A DNA stretch of 64,000 nt from Aquipseudomonas alcaligenes NBRC 14159 (GTDB lineage Bacteria > Pseudomonadota > Gammaproteobacteria > Pseudomonadales > Pseudomonadaceae), in assembly GCF_000467105.1 (NCBI RefSeq), contig NZ_BATI01000003.1:1-64000 (forward strand). Direction: 5' to 3'. Positions within the stretch are counted from its first letter, which is position 1; each line of letters opens with the position of its first letter. The notes under the pieces were generated by a model. That model ran no database searches and was not told where the DNA came from. It saw only the letters and a list, made by a program, of their open reading frames with translations. Position numbers and translations under genes: made by a program. Below, piece by piece: positions 40,839-49,031 of this stretch.

Positions 40839-41260
40839 GTGCCACACCGCGCCTGCTGCTGGGCTTCGACTACGGCACCAAGCAGATCGGCGTCGCCGTC
40901 GGCCAGGCCATTACCGGCCAGGCCCGCGAGCTGTGCGTGCTCAAGGCGCAGAACGGTGTGCCGGACTGGCAGAAGGTCGAGGCGCTGATCAAGGAGTGGC
41001 AGCCGGACGCCATCGTCGTCGGCCTGCCGCTGAACATGGACGGCACCAAGAGCGAGATGAGCGAGCGTGCCGAGAAGTTCGCCCGCCGCCTCAACGGCCG
41101 CTTCAACCTGCCGGTGCACACCCACGACGAGCGCCTGACCACCTTCGAGGCCAAGGGCCAGCGCCTGGCCCAGGGCCAGCGCGGCGGCTATCGCGAGCGC
41201 CCGGTGGACGCCCTGGCCGCCGCCCTGCTGCTGGAAGGCTGGCTGGAACAGAACCTTTAG
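40835..41260 (+). CDS. ruvX: Holliday junction resolvase-like YqgF/RuvX
   Basis: 141 residues, RNase H-fold. LLGFDYGTKQIGVAVGQ holds the first catalytic aspartate, IVVGLPLNMDG the middle strand, and THDERLTTFEA plus the late PVDALAAALLLEGWL the remaining acidic positions. Family members process the 5' end of pre-16S rRNA; Holliday junction resolution has been proposed. Start codon overlaps the algH stop. Confidence 0.95.
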   Translation: MSATPRLLLGFDYGTKQIGVAVGQAITGQARELCVLKAQNGVPDWQKVEALIKEWQPDAIVVGLPLNMDGTKSEMSERAEKFARRLNGRFNLPVHTHDERLTTFEAKGQRLAQGQRGGYRERPVDALAAALLLEGWLEQNL

Positions 41261-41281
41261 GAACGATTGCGAGGACTGCCG

Positions 41282-41788
41282 ATGAACCTGCCCGATCCCC
41301 AACAGCTGCTGCCGCGCATGGCCGCCGACCTCAAGGCACTGCTGGCGCGCCGCGGCGTGGCCCAGGCCCACTTAATCGGCATCCGCACCGGCGGTGTGTG
41401 GGTCGCCGAGGCCCTGCTGCGCGAGCTGGGCCTGGACCAGCCGCTGGGCACCCTGGACGTGTCCTTCTACCGCGATGACTTCACCCGCAGCGGCCTGCAC
41501 CCGCAGGTCAAGCCCTCGCAGCTGCCGTTCGAGATCGAGGACCAGCACCTGGTGCTGATCGACGACGTGCTGATGAGCGGGCGCACCATCCGCGCCGCCC
41601 TCAACGAACTGTTCGACTACGGCCGCCCGGCCAGCGTGACCCTGGTCAGCCTGCTCGACCTGGATGCCCGCGAGCTGCCGATCCACGCCGACGTGCTCGG
41701 CGCCACCCTCGCCCTGGCCCCCGAGCAACGGGTAAAATTGTCCGGCCCCGCGCCGCTCACCCTCGAGCTGCAAAGCCTTTCCGCCTAG
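41282..41788 (+). CDS. pyrR: bifunctional pyr regulatory protein / uracil phosphoribosyltransferase PyrR
   Basis: 168 residues, type I phosphoribosyltransferase fold. The PRPP-binding loop is [21 protein letters not shown], and [15 protein letters not shown] is the PPi loop. In Bacillus PyrR attenuates pyr transcription; in Pseudomonas it is reported as a regulator with UPRTase activity. No attenuator hairpin precedes pyrB here, as the gap is nine bases. The ATG at 41282 follows GAGGA. Confidence 0.94.
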   Translation: MNLPDPQQLLPRMAADLKALLARRGVAQAHLIGIRTGGVWVAEALLRELGLDQPLGTLDVSFYRDDFTRSGLHPQVKPSQLPFEIEDQHLVLIDDVLMSGRTIRAALNELFDYGRPASVTLVSLLDLDARELPIHADVLGATLALAPEQRVKLSGPAPLTLELQSLSA

Positions 41789-41797
41789 GAATACCCC

Positions 41798-42799
41798 ATG
41801 CCCATCGACGCCAAGCGCTCGCTGCAGCTCAACGACCAGGGCCAGCTGCGCCACTTCCTCTCGCTCGACGGCCTGCCCCGCGAGCTGCTGACGGAAATCC
41901 TCGACACCGCCGACTCCTTCCTCGAAGTCGGCGCCCGCGCGGTGAAGAAGGTCCCGCTGCTGCGCGGCAAGACCGTGTGCAATGTGTTCTTCGAGAACTC
42001 CACACGCACCCGCACCACCTTCGAGCTGGCCGCCCAGCGCCTGTCGGCCGACGTGATCAGCCTCAACGTGTCGACCAGCTCGACCAGCAAGGGCGAGACG
42101 CTGTTCGACACCCTGCGCAACCTCGAAGCCATGGCCGCCGACATCTTCGTCGTGCGCCATGCCGACTCCGGCGCCGCGCACTTCATCGCCGAGCACGTGT
42201 GCCCGGATCTGGCGATCATCAACGGCGGCGACGGCCGCCACGCGCACCCGACCCAGGGCATGCTCGACATGCTGACCATTCGCCGGCACAAGGGCAGCTT
42301 CGAGAACCTCTCGGTGGCGATCGTCGGCGATATCCTGCATTCGCGGGTGGCGCGCTCGAACATGCTGGCCTTGAAAACGCTGGGTTGTCCGGACATCCGC
42401 GTGATCGGACCGAAGACCCTGCTGCCGATCGGCATCGAGCATTACGGCGTCAGCGTGCACCACAACCTGAGCGAAGGCCTCAAGGACGTCGACGTGGTGA
42501 TCATGCTGCGCCTGCAGCGCGAGCGCATGCAGGGCGGCCTGCTGCCCAGCGAAGGCGAGTTCTACAAGCTCTACGGCCTGACCGAGCAACGCCTCAAGCT
42601 GGCCAAGCCGGATGCCCTGGTGATGCACCCGGGGCCGATCAACCGCGGCGTGGAAATCGAGTCGGCGGTGGCCGACGGTCCGCAGTCGGTGATCCTCAAC
42701 CAGGTCACCTACGGCATCGCCATCCGCATGGCCGTGCTGTCGATGGCCATGAGCGGCCAGGCCGCCCAGCGTCAACTGAATGCCGAGGAGCAGAACTGA
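41798..42799 (+). CDS. pyrB: aspartate carbamoyltransferase catalytic chain
   Basis: 333 residues, about 20 longer at the N-terminus than the E. coli catalytic chain, as in other pseudomonads. The carbamoyl-phosphate site [20 protein letters not shown] and the [11 protein letters not shown] loop are clear, with [12 protein letters not shown] and [11 protein letters not shown] further on. It commits pyrimidine synthesis. In Pseudomonas the enzyme is a PyrB6-PyrC'6 dodecamer whose extended PyrB N-terminus binds nucleotide effectors; pyrC' overlaps directly downstream by one base. Confidence 0.97.
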   Translation: MPIDAKRSLQLNDQGQLRHFLSLDGLPRELLTEILDTADSFLEVGARAVKKVPLLRGKTVCNVFFENSTRTRTTFELAAQRLSADVISLNVSTSSTSKGETLFDTLRNLEAMAADIFVVRHADSGAAHFIAEHVCPDLAIINGGDGRHAHPTQGMLDMLTIRRHKGSFENLSVAIVGDILHSRVARSNMLALKTLGCPDIRVIGPKTLLPIGIEHYGVSVHHNLSEGLKDVDVVIMLRLQRERMQGGLLPSEGEFYKLYGLTEQRLKLAKPDALVMHPGPINRGVEIESAVADGPQSVILNQVTYGIAIRMAVLSMAMSGQAAQRQLNAEEQN

Positions 42800-44070
42800 T
42801 GCGTAGCCGAATCCTCGGAGCCCGGGTGATCGACCCGGCCAGCGGCCTGGACCAGGTCCGCGACCTCTATCTGGACGGCGGCAAGCTCGCCGCCTTCGAC
42901 CAGGCGCCGGCCGGCTTCGTCGCCGACCAGGACATCGACGCCCGCGGCCTGATCGCCAGCCCCGGCCTGGTCGACTTGTCGGTGGCCCTGCGCGAGCCGG
43001 GCTACAGTCGCAAGGGCAATATCGCCAGCGAGACCCTGGCGGCCGCTGCCGGCGGCGTCACCAGCCTGTGCTGCCCGCCGCTGACCAAGCCGGTGCTGGA
43101 CACCCCGGCTGTGGCCGAACTGATCCTCGATCGTGCCCAGGAAGCCGGGCACACCAAGGTGTTCCCGATTGGCGCGCTGACCAAGAATCTCGCCGGCGAG
43201 CAGCTGGCCGAACTGGTCGCCCTGCGCGACGCCGGCTGCGTGGCCTTCGGCAACGGCCTGGCGCCGCTGGCGGGCAACCGCAACCTGCGCCGCGCCCTGG
43301 AGTACGCCGCCACCTTCGACCTGACCGTGGTGTTCCACGCCCAGGACGCCGACCTGGCCGCCGGCGGCCTGGCCCACGAAGGTGCCACCGCCAGTTTCCT
43401 CGGCCTGGCCGGCATCCCGGAAACCGCCGAGACCGTGGCCCTGGCCCGTGACCTGCTGCTGGTCGAGCAGAGCGGCGTGCGCGCCCACTTCAGCCAGATC
43501 ACCAGCGCCCGCGGCGCCGAGATGATCGCCAGCGCCCAGGCCCGCGGCCTGCCGGTGACCGCTGACGTGGCGATGTACCAGCTGATCCTCACCGACGAGG
43601 CGCTGCTCGGCTTCTCCAGCCTCTACCACGTGCAGCCGCCGCTGCGCACCGCGTTCGACCGTGACGGCCTGCGCCAGGCCGTCAAGGCCGGGGTGATCGG
43701 CGCCATCGCCAGCCACCACCAGCCGCACGAGGCGGATGCCAAGCTGGCACCCTTTGGCGCCACCGAGCCAGGCATCAGCAGCGCCGAGCTGCTGTTGCCG
43801 CTGGCGCTGACCCTGGTGCAGGACGGCCTGCTCGACCTGCCGACCCTGCTCGCCCGTCTCACCAACGGCCCGGCCAAGGCCCTGCGCCTGCCCGCCGGAC
43901 GCCTGGCCGTGGGCGCGCCGGCCGACATCACGCTGTTCGACGCCGCAGGCCAGACCCTGGCCGGCGAGACCTGGCGCTCGAAGGGCGGAAACTGTCCGTT
44001 CATCGGCCACTGCCTGCCCGGCCAGGTACGCTACACCCTGGTCGACGGGCGCATCAGCTACCAGAGCTGA
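42799..44070 (+). CDS. pyrC': inactive dihydroorotase-like subunit of aspartate carbamoyltransferase
   Basis: 423 residues with the dihydroorotase/amidohydrolase fold. The metal-binding HxH expected after the first barrel strand is replaced by Ser-Val-Ala (VDLSVALREPG, residues 61-63), and other ligands are altered, so the protein cannot be a working dihydroorotase. In Pseudomonas this PyrC' is a structural partner that PyrB needs for assembly and activity; real dihydroorotase is encoded elsewhere. The ATG shares its A with the pyrB TGA stop, ensuring coupled 1:1 synthesis. Confidence 0.93.
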   Translation: MRSRILGARVIDPASGLDQVRDLYLDGGKLAAFDQAPAGFVADQDIDARGLIASPGLVDLSVALREPGYSRKGNIASETLAAAAGGVTSLCCPPLTKPVLDTPAVAELILDRAQEAGHTKVFPIGALTKNLAGEQLAELVALRDAGCVAFGNGLAPLAGNRNLRRALEYAATFDLTVVFHAQDADLAAGGLAHEGATASFLGLAGIPETAETVALARDLLLVEQSGVRAHFSQITSARGAEMIASAQARGLPVTADVAMYQLILTDEALLGFSSLYHVQPPLRTAFDRDGLRQAVKAGVIGAIASHHQPHEADAKLAPFGATEPGISSAELLLPLALTLVQDGLLDLPTLLARLTNGPAKALRLPAGRLAVGAPADITLFDAAGQTLAGETWRSKGGNCPFIGHCLPGQVRYTLVDGRISYQS

Positions 44071-44083
44071 ACCGCCCGAGCAC

Positions 44084-44112
44084 AAAAAAGCCCGCCAATC
44101 GGCGGGCTTTTT
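44084..44112. terminator. bidirectional terminator between pyrC' and the TM2 gene
   Basis: GCCCGCC (44090-44096), loop AATC, GGCGGGC (44101-44107), with six A before and five T after. It serves both convergent genes. Confidence 0.92.
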
Positions 44113-44125
44113 CTTTTGTCCTGAT

Positions 44126-44524
44126 TCAGGCGCGCGAGGCGTTCTTGATCGAGACCTGGGTGTTCAGCGTCCAGAAGTCATAGAGCACGCCGAGCAGGAA
44201 CAGGCCCCCGGTGAACAGGTAGATGACCCCGGTGATCCACTTGCCCTGGTACATGCGATGGACACCGAACACGCCGAGGAAGGTCAGCAGTATCCAGGCC
44301 ACGTTGTAGTCGGTGTCGCCGGCGGTGAAGCGCAGGTCCGCCTCGCGGTCCATGCTCGGGATCAGGAACAGGTCGATGATCCAGCCGATGAAAAACAGGC
44401 CCAGGGTGAAGAACCAGATGGTCCCGGTCACCGGCTTGCCATAGTAGAAGCGGTGGGCGCCGAGAAAGCCGAATATCCACAGCAGATAACCGATGACCTT
44501 GCTGTGCGTGTCCTGTCGTTGCAT
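44126..44524 (-). CDS. TM2 domain-containing membrane protein
   Basis: 132 residues with two TM2 units. Each has a pair of hydrophobic helices around a small polar turn: IGYLLWIFGFLGAHRFYYGKPVTGTIWFF then AWILLTFLGVFGVHRMYQGKWITGVIYLF. The FxGxHRFY/FGVHRMY motif and following GK identify the family. TM2 proteins are small inner-membrane proteins of unknown role. It faces the radical-SAM operon across a 148-bp gap and converges on pyrC'. Confidence 0.85.
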   Translation of the reverse strand: MQRQDTHSKVIGYLLWIFGFLGAHRFYYGKPVTGTIWFFTLGLFFIGWIIDLFLIPSMDREADLRFTAGDTDYNVAWILLTFLGVFGVHRMYQGKWITGVIYLFTGGLFLLGVLYDFWTLNTQVSIKNASRA

Positions 44525-44616
44525 GCCTGCCTCCTGCGATTAACGTCGTTGTACTGACCGCGCACTCTACGCAAGGTTGCCCTGCGGGCGAAATCCCTTG
44601 CGTTACAACTTCCGTC

Positions 44617-44659
44617 TTGCGACTCGTGGCCTCGCGAAATACTGTATATAAAAACAGTT
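44617..44659 (+). promoter_or_regulatory. SOS promoter with LexA box upstream of the radical SAM operon
   Basis: TACTGTATATAAAAACAGTT (44640-44659) contains CTGT-N8-ACAG in a TA-rich 16-mer and matches the LexA operator consensus almost perfectly. It differs from the E. coli umuDC box as I recall it only in the final base. A -35 like TTGCGA (44617-44622) lies 17 bases before TACTGT (44640-44645), so LexA would cover the -10. The ATG of the radical SAM gene follows 13 bases after the box. DNA-damage induction is a strong inference. Confidence 0.85.
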
Positions 44660-44672
44660 ATCGAGTTGCACC

Positions 44673-45884
44673 ATGCAGTTGATCGACAAGCTCACCATTC
44701 TCGCCGATGCCGCCAAGTACGACGTGTCCTGCGCCAGCAGCGGCGCCCCCAAGCGCAGCTCCAAGGGCAAGAGCGGGCTGGGTGCGACCAACGGCATGGG
44801 CATCTGCCACAGTTTCACGCCGGACGGGCGCTGCGTGGCGCTGCTGAAGATCCTGCTGACCAACTTCTGCCTGTACGACTGCCAGTACTGCGTCAACCGC
44901 CGCTCCAGCGACGTACCGCGCGCACGTTTCACGCCCGAGGAAGTCGTCACCCTGACGCTCGACTTCTACCGGCGCAACTGCATCAGCGGCCTGTTCCTCA
45001 GCTCGGGCATCATCCGCTCCGCCGACTACACCATGGAGCAGCTGGTGCGCGTGGCCAAGCTGCTGCGCGAGGAACACCAGTTCCGTGGCTATATCCACCT
45101 GAAGACCATCCCCGACGCCGACCCGCTGCTGATCGCCGAGGCCGGCCGCTACGCCGACCGCCTCAGCGTCAACATCGAGCTGCCCACCGAGAGCAGCCTG
45201 ATCCGCCTGGCGCCAGAGAAGCAGGTGGGCACCATCAAGCAGGCCATGCACTCGATCCACCAGGGCGAGAGCGAGGCGCGGGTGGAAAAGCGTGCCCCGC
45301 GCTTCGCCCCGGCCGGGCAGAGCACGCAGATGATCGTCGGCGCCGACGCCACCGACGACAGCACCATCCTGCACACGGCACAGTCGCTGTACGGCGCCTA
45401 CCGCTTGCGCCGGGTCTACTACTCGGCGTTCAGCCCGATTCCGCACAGCCCCAAGAGCGTGCCTTTCGAGGCGCCGCCGCTGCTGCGCGAACACCGCCTG
45501 TACCAGGCCGATTTCCTCCTGCGCGGCTACGGCTTCACGGCCGGCGAACTGCTCAGCGGCCCCGGCAACCTGGCGCTGGACATCGACCCCAAGCTGGCCT
45601 GGGCGCTGAATCATCGCGAACATTTCCCCGTCGACCTCAATCGCGCCGAGCCCGCCCTGATCGCGCGCGTGCCCGGCATTGGCGTGCTCAGCGCCAAGCG
45701 CCTGGTGGAGCTGCGCCGGCACAAGCGCATTCGCTACGAGGACGTCACCCGCCTGCGCTGCGCCCTGGACAAGGCCAGGCCCTTTATCGTCACCCAGGAC
45801 TACCGGCCGCCGCTGCAGGAAAGCGAGTCGCACAGCCTGCGCCGGCAACTCAGCGAAACGCCGGCACAGATGGCGCTCTGGTAA
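44673..45884 (+). CDS. putative DNA modification/repair radical SAM protein
   Basis: 403 residues. A radical SAM core carries the [4Fe-4S] triad CLYDCQYC (C66, C70, C73). A conserved N-terminal region (DKLTILADAAKYDVSCASSGAPKR) precedes it, and a C-terminal helix-hairpin-helix region follows (about residues 319-356: DLNRAEPALIARVPGIGVLSAKRLVELR), similar to ComEA-type DNA binding. This matches the family named putative DNA modification/repair radical SAM protein, which is typically paired with a DUF4130 protein, as here. Its substrate is not established as far as I know. A LexA box overlaps its promoter. The stop overlaps the next gene's start (TAATG). Confidence 0.88.
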   Translation: MQLIDKLTILADAAKYDVSCASSGAPKRSSKGKSGLGATNGMGICHSFTPDGRCVALLKILLTNFCLYDCQYCVNRRSSDVPRARFTPEEVVTLTLDFYRRNCISGLFLSSGIIRSADYTMEQLVRVAKLLREEHQFRGYIHLKTIPDADPLLIAEAGRYADRLSVNIELPTESSLIRLAPEKQVGTIKQAMHSIHQGESEARVEKRAPRFAPAGQSTQMIVGADATDDSTILHTAQSLYGAYRLRRVYYSAFSPIPHSPKSVPFEAPPLLREHRLYQADFLLRGYGFTAGELLSGPGNLALDIDPKLAWALNHREHFPVDLNRAEPALIARVPGIGVLSAKRLVELRRHKRIRYEDVTRLRCALDKARPFIVTQDYRPPLQESESHSLRRQLSETPAQMALW

Positions 45885-46768
45885 TGCACAGCGCCCGTTT
45901 CGACGGCAGCTTCAGCGGCTGGCGCCAGGTCGCGCGCCAGTTGCTGGCACAGCGCATCGCGCCGCAGGAAATCACCTGGTGCGAGCAGGACGCCGACGAC
46001 GATCTGTTCGCCCGCGCACTCGCCCCCGCTGAGCCGCCAGCAGCCCAGGTACCGGTCAGGGTGCCGCGCCAGTTGCTGGAGCTGCTGGAGCAGGCTGCGC
46101 GCTATCGCTGCGCGGAACGCTGGAGCCTGCTCTATCGGGTGCTGTGGCGAGTGTGTTGGGGCGAGCGGAACGCCATGCTGGCCGGTGATCCGGACGGCAG
46201 CGAGCTGCACCGACGACTCAAGGCCGTGCGCCGCGAAGCCCACCACCTGCATGCCTTCCTGCGCTTCCAGCCCTGCGCGGACGCCGAGGGCCCTGATTTC
46301 GTCGCCTGGCACGAACCTGCCCACGACATCCTGGCCAGCGCCAGCAGCCACTTCGCCGAGCGCATGGGCCAGCACAGCTGGCTGATCGCCACGCCGCATG
46401 ACGGGGTGTATTGGGATGGCCAGCGCCTACGCCACGAACTGCGCTGTCCACCGCAGTGGCAGCAATGGGCGCAGGCGCCGGATGATCGGGGCCAGCAGCT
46501 GTGGCTGGCCTACTACGGGAGCACCTTCAACCCGGCGCGCCTGAATCGCGACGTGCTGGAGAACAATCTGCCGGTGCGCTTCTGGAAGAATCTGCCGGAG
46601 GGCCCGCTGATCCCGCAGCTGATGCAGCGGGCGCGTAGCGGCGAACAGCGCCACGGCCAGGCGCTGGCCGTCGGCCTGCGCGCCGGCAAGGTGATTCGCC
46701 CGCGCGCGGAAGACGCCGCAACTAGCGGAAACGCCGGCCCGGATCGTCCTCGCTCACCTGCAGGCTGA
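45884..46768 (+). CDS. DUF4130 domain protein, partner of the radical SAM enzyme
   Basis: 294 residues with no signal or membrane segment. Features are SGWRQVARQLLAQRIAPQEI near the N-terminus, a central helical block (RRLKAVRREAHHLHAFLRFQP), HDILASASSHFAERMGQHSWLIATPHDGVYWDG, and a C-terminal NRDVLENNLPVRFWKNLPEGPLIPQLMQRA. These fit the DUF4130 family (putative DNA metabolism protein), sometimes fused to UdgX-type uracil-DNA glycosylases in other bacteria. The ATG shares its A with the preceding stop, so the two proteins are made together and probably act together. The last 47 bases overlap pilU antisense. Molecular function is unknown. Confidence 0.82.
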   Translation: MHSARFDGSFSGWRQVARQLLAQRIAPQEITWCEQDADDDLFARALAPAEPPAAQVPVRVPRQLLELLEQAARYRCAERWSLLYRVLWRVCWGERNAMLAGDPDGSELHRRLKAVRREAHHLHAFLRFQPCADAEGPDFVAWHEPAHDILASASSHFAERMGQHSWLIATPHDGVYWDGQRLRHELRCPPQWQQWAQAPDDRGQQLWLAYYGSTFNPARLNRDVLENNLPVRFWKNLPEGPLIPQLMQRARSGEQRHGQALAVGLRAGKVIRPRAEDAATSGNAGPDRPRSPAG

Positions 46769-47867
46769 GGCCTTCGCTCATGCTGGTGAGGTGCTCGCCG
46801 TCGGTCTCCGAACCCAGCTTGATCATCAGGCGCAGGTCGTTGGCCGAGTCGGCGTACAGCAGGGCGTCCTCGTAGGTGATCTCGCCCTGGCTGTAGAGGT
46901 TGTACAGCGCCTGGTCGAAGGTCTGCATGCCCAGCTCGGTGGAGCGCTTCATCAGGCCCTTGAGCTCGTGCACCTCGCCCTTGCGGATCAGGTCGGCGGC
47001 CAGCGGGGTGTTGATCAGCACCTCGATCACCGCACGCCGGCCCTTGCCGTCCGGGGTCGGCACCAGTTGCTGGGCGACGATGGCCTTGAGGTTGAGCGAC
47101 AGGTCCATCCACACCTGGTTGTGCCGGTCCGGCGGGAAGAAGTTGATGATGCGGTCCAGCGCCTGGTTGGCGTTGTTGGCGTGCAGGGTCGCCAGGGCCA
47201 GGTGGCCGGTTTCGGCGAAGGCCACGGCATAGTCCATGGTCTCGCGGGTACGGATCTCGCCGATCAGGATCACATCCGGCGCCTGGCGCAGGGTGTTCTT
47301 CAGCGCCACCTCGAAGGATTCGGTATCGATGCCGACCTCACGCTGGGTGACGATGCAGCTCTGGTGCTGGTGGATGTACTCGATCGGGTCTTCGATGGAG
47401 ATGATATGGCCGCTGGTGTTCTTGTTGCGGTAGCCGATCATCGCCGCCAGCGAGGTGGACTTGCCGGTACCGGTGGCACCAACGAACAGCACCAGGCCGC
47501 GCTTGGTCAGCGCCAGCTTCTTGAGCACCTCGGGCAGCTTGAGGTCGTCGATGGTCGGGATATTGGTCTCGATACGGCGCAGCACCATGCCAGCCAGGTT
47601 GCGCTGGTAGAAGGCGCTGACGCGGAAACGGCCGATACCACGGGCGCTGATGGCGAAGTTGCACTCGTGCTTCTCGGCGAACTCGCGGCGCTGCTGCTCG
47701 TTCATCACCGAGTGCACCGTCTCGCGGGTCTGCTCCGGCGACATGGGATTCTTGGTCACCGGCATGATCTTGCCATTGACCTTCATCGAAGGAGGCACGC
47801 CGGCGGTGATGAACAGGTCGGAACCACCCTTCTCCACCATCAGACGCAGCAGCTTTTCAAATTCCAT
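46722..47867 (-). CDS. pilU: PilT-like retraction ATPase PilU
   Basis: 381 residues, a GspE/PilT-family hexameric ATPase. Visible are GGSDLFITAGVPPSMKVNG at the N-terminus, Walker A GATGTGKSTSLAAMIG (about 131), the Asp box ISIEDPIEYIH, Walker B DVILIGEIRTRETMDYA and the His box GHLALATLHANNANQALDRI. It works with PilT at the base of type IV pili, giving extra retraction force. It is the second gene of a pilTU pair, 57 bp downstream of pilT. Its 3' end overlaps the DUF4130 gene by 47 bp in convergent orientation. Confidence 0.96.
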   Translation of the reverse strand: MEFEKLLRLMVEKGGSDLFITAGVPPSMKVNGKIMPVTKNPMSPEQTRETVHSVMNEQQRREFAEKHECNFAISARGIGRFRVSAFYQRNLAGMVLRRIETNIPTIDDLKLPEVLKKLALTKRGLVLFVGATGTGKSTSLAAMIGYRNKNTSGHIISIEDPIEYIHQHQSCIVTQREVGIDTESFEVALKNTLRQAPDVILIGEIRTRETMDYAVAFAETGHLALATLHANNANQALDRIINFFPPDRHNQVWMDLSLNLKAIVAQQLVPTPDGKGRRAVIEVLINTPLAADLIRKGEVHELKGLMKRSTELGMQTFDQALYNLYSQGEITYEDALLYADSANDLRLMIKLGSETDGEHLTSMSEGLSLQVSEDDPGRRFR

Positions 47868-47893
47868 CTTTCCCGCCCGTGTGTTTCGTGTGC

Positions 47894-47913
47894 GGCCGCC
47901 GCAAACGCGGCGG
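47894..47913. repeat. stem-loop between pilT and pilU
   Basis: GCCGCCGC (47894-47901) and GCGGCGGC (47906-47913) around AAAC. No U-run follows on the minus strand, so it is more likely an mRNA stability or processing hairpin than a full terminator. Confidence 0.55.
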
Positions 47914-47924
47914 CATCGTTGTTG

Positions 47925-48959
47925 TTAGAAGTTTTCCGGCGTCTTGGCCTTCTCGCGCGCGGACTCGCGACTGACCAGGCCCTTGCTCAGCAGGTTCTTC
48001 AGGCAGGCGTCGAGGGTCTGCATGCCCAGCGAACCGCCGGTCTGGATCGCCGAATACATCTGCGCCACCTTGTCCTCGCGGATCAGGTTACGGATGGCCG
48101 GAGTGCCGATCATGATCTCGTGGGCCGCCACCCGACCGCCGCCGACCTTCTTCAGCAGGGTCTGCGAAATCACCGCCTGCAGCGACTCCGACAGCATGGA
48201 ACGGACCATGGATTTCTCCTCGGCCGGGAACACGTCGACCACGCGGTCGATGGTCTTGGCGGCGGAGGTGGTGTGCAGGGTGCCGAACACCAGGTGGCCG
48301 GTTTCCGCGGCGGTCAGCGCCAGGCGGATGGTCTCCAGGTCACGCATCTCACCGACCAGGATGATGTCCGGGTCTTCCCGCAGTGCCGAGCGCAGGGCTT
48401 CGGAGAAGCCGTGGGTGTCGCGGTGCACTTCGCGCTGGTTGACCAGGCACTTCTTCGACTCGTGAACGAATTCGATCGGGTCTTCGATGGTGAGGATGTG
48501 GTGATACTTGTTGTTGTTCAGGTAGTCGAGCATGGCCGCCAGGGTGGTCGACTTGCCCGAACCGGTCGGACCGGTCACCAGCACCAGGCCGCGCGGCACG
48601 TCGGTGATCTTCTTGAACACCTCGCCCATGCCGAGGTCTTCCATGCTCAGGACCTTGGAGGGAATGGTCCGGAACACGGCGCCGGCGCCACGGTTCTGGT
48701 TGAAAGCGTTGACCCGGAAGCGCGCCACGCCCGGCACTTCGAAGGAGAAGTCGGTCTCGAGGAACTCTTCGTAATCCTTGCGCTGCTTGTCGTTCATGAT
48801 GTCGTAGATCAACGCGTGGACCTGTTTGTGGTCCATCGGCGGCAGGTTGATCCGTCGTACGTCACCGTCGACGCGAATCATCGGCGGCAGGCCCGCCGAG
48901 AGGTGCAGGTCCGACGCGCCCTGCTTGGCGCTGAAGGCGAGCAGCTCGGTAATATCCAT
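47925..48959 (-). CDS. pilT: type IV pilus retraction ATPase PilT
   Basis: 344 residues, the exact family length. MDITELLAFSAKQGASDLHLSAGLPPMIRVDGD begins the PAS-like domain. The RecA-like domain carries Walker A GPTGSGKSTTLAAML, the Asp box TIEDPIEFVH, Walker B DIILVGEMRDLETIRLALTAAETGHLVFGTLHT, and the AIRNLIREDKVAQMYS motif in the C-terminal part (the AIRNLIRE retraction signature). It depolymerises pilin for twitching. Divergent from yggS with a 72-bp shared promoter region; the frame is open upstream but has no homology there. Confidence 0.98.
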   Translation of the reverse strand: MDITELLAFSAKQGASDLHLSAGLPPMIRVDGDVRRINLPPMDHKQVHALIYDIMNDKQRKDYEEFLETDFSFEVPGVARFRVNAFNQNRGAGAVFRTIPSKVLSMEDLGMGEVFKKITDVPRGLVLVTGPTGSGKSTTLAAMLDYLNNNKYHHILTIEDPIEFVHESKKCLVNQREVHRDTHGFSEALRSALREDPDIILVGEMRDLETIRLALTAAETGHLVFGTLHTTSAAKTIDRVVDVFPAEEKSMVRSMLSESLQAVISQTLLKKVGGGRVAAHEIMIGTPAIRNLIREDKVAQMYSAIQTGGSLGMQTLDACLKNLLSKGLVSRESAREKAKTPENF

Positions 48960-49031
48960 GGGACTCCCCAATCGAATGCAAGCGGGTAGAATGCCGCAGA
49001 CCCCTGACGGGCGGGCTATAGAGCGCAAGTA

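Noticed and set aside
44666..45883. Upstream part of the frame that contains the DUF4130 gene
   Set aside because: It is a shadow of the radical SAM gene in another frame. The true start is the ATG at 45884 overlapping the stop of that gene.
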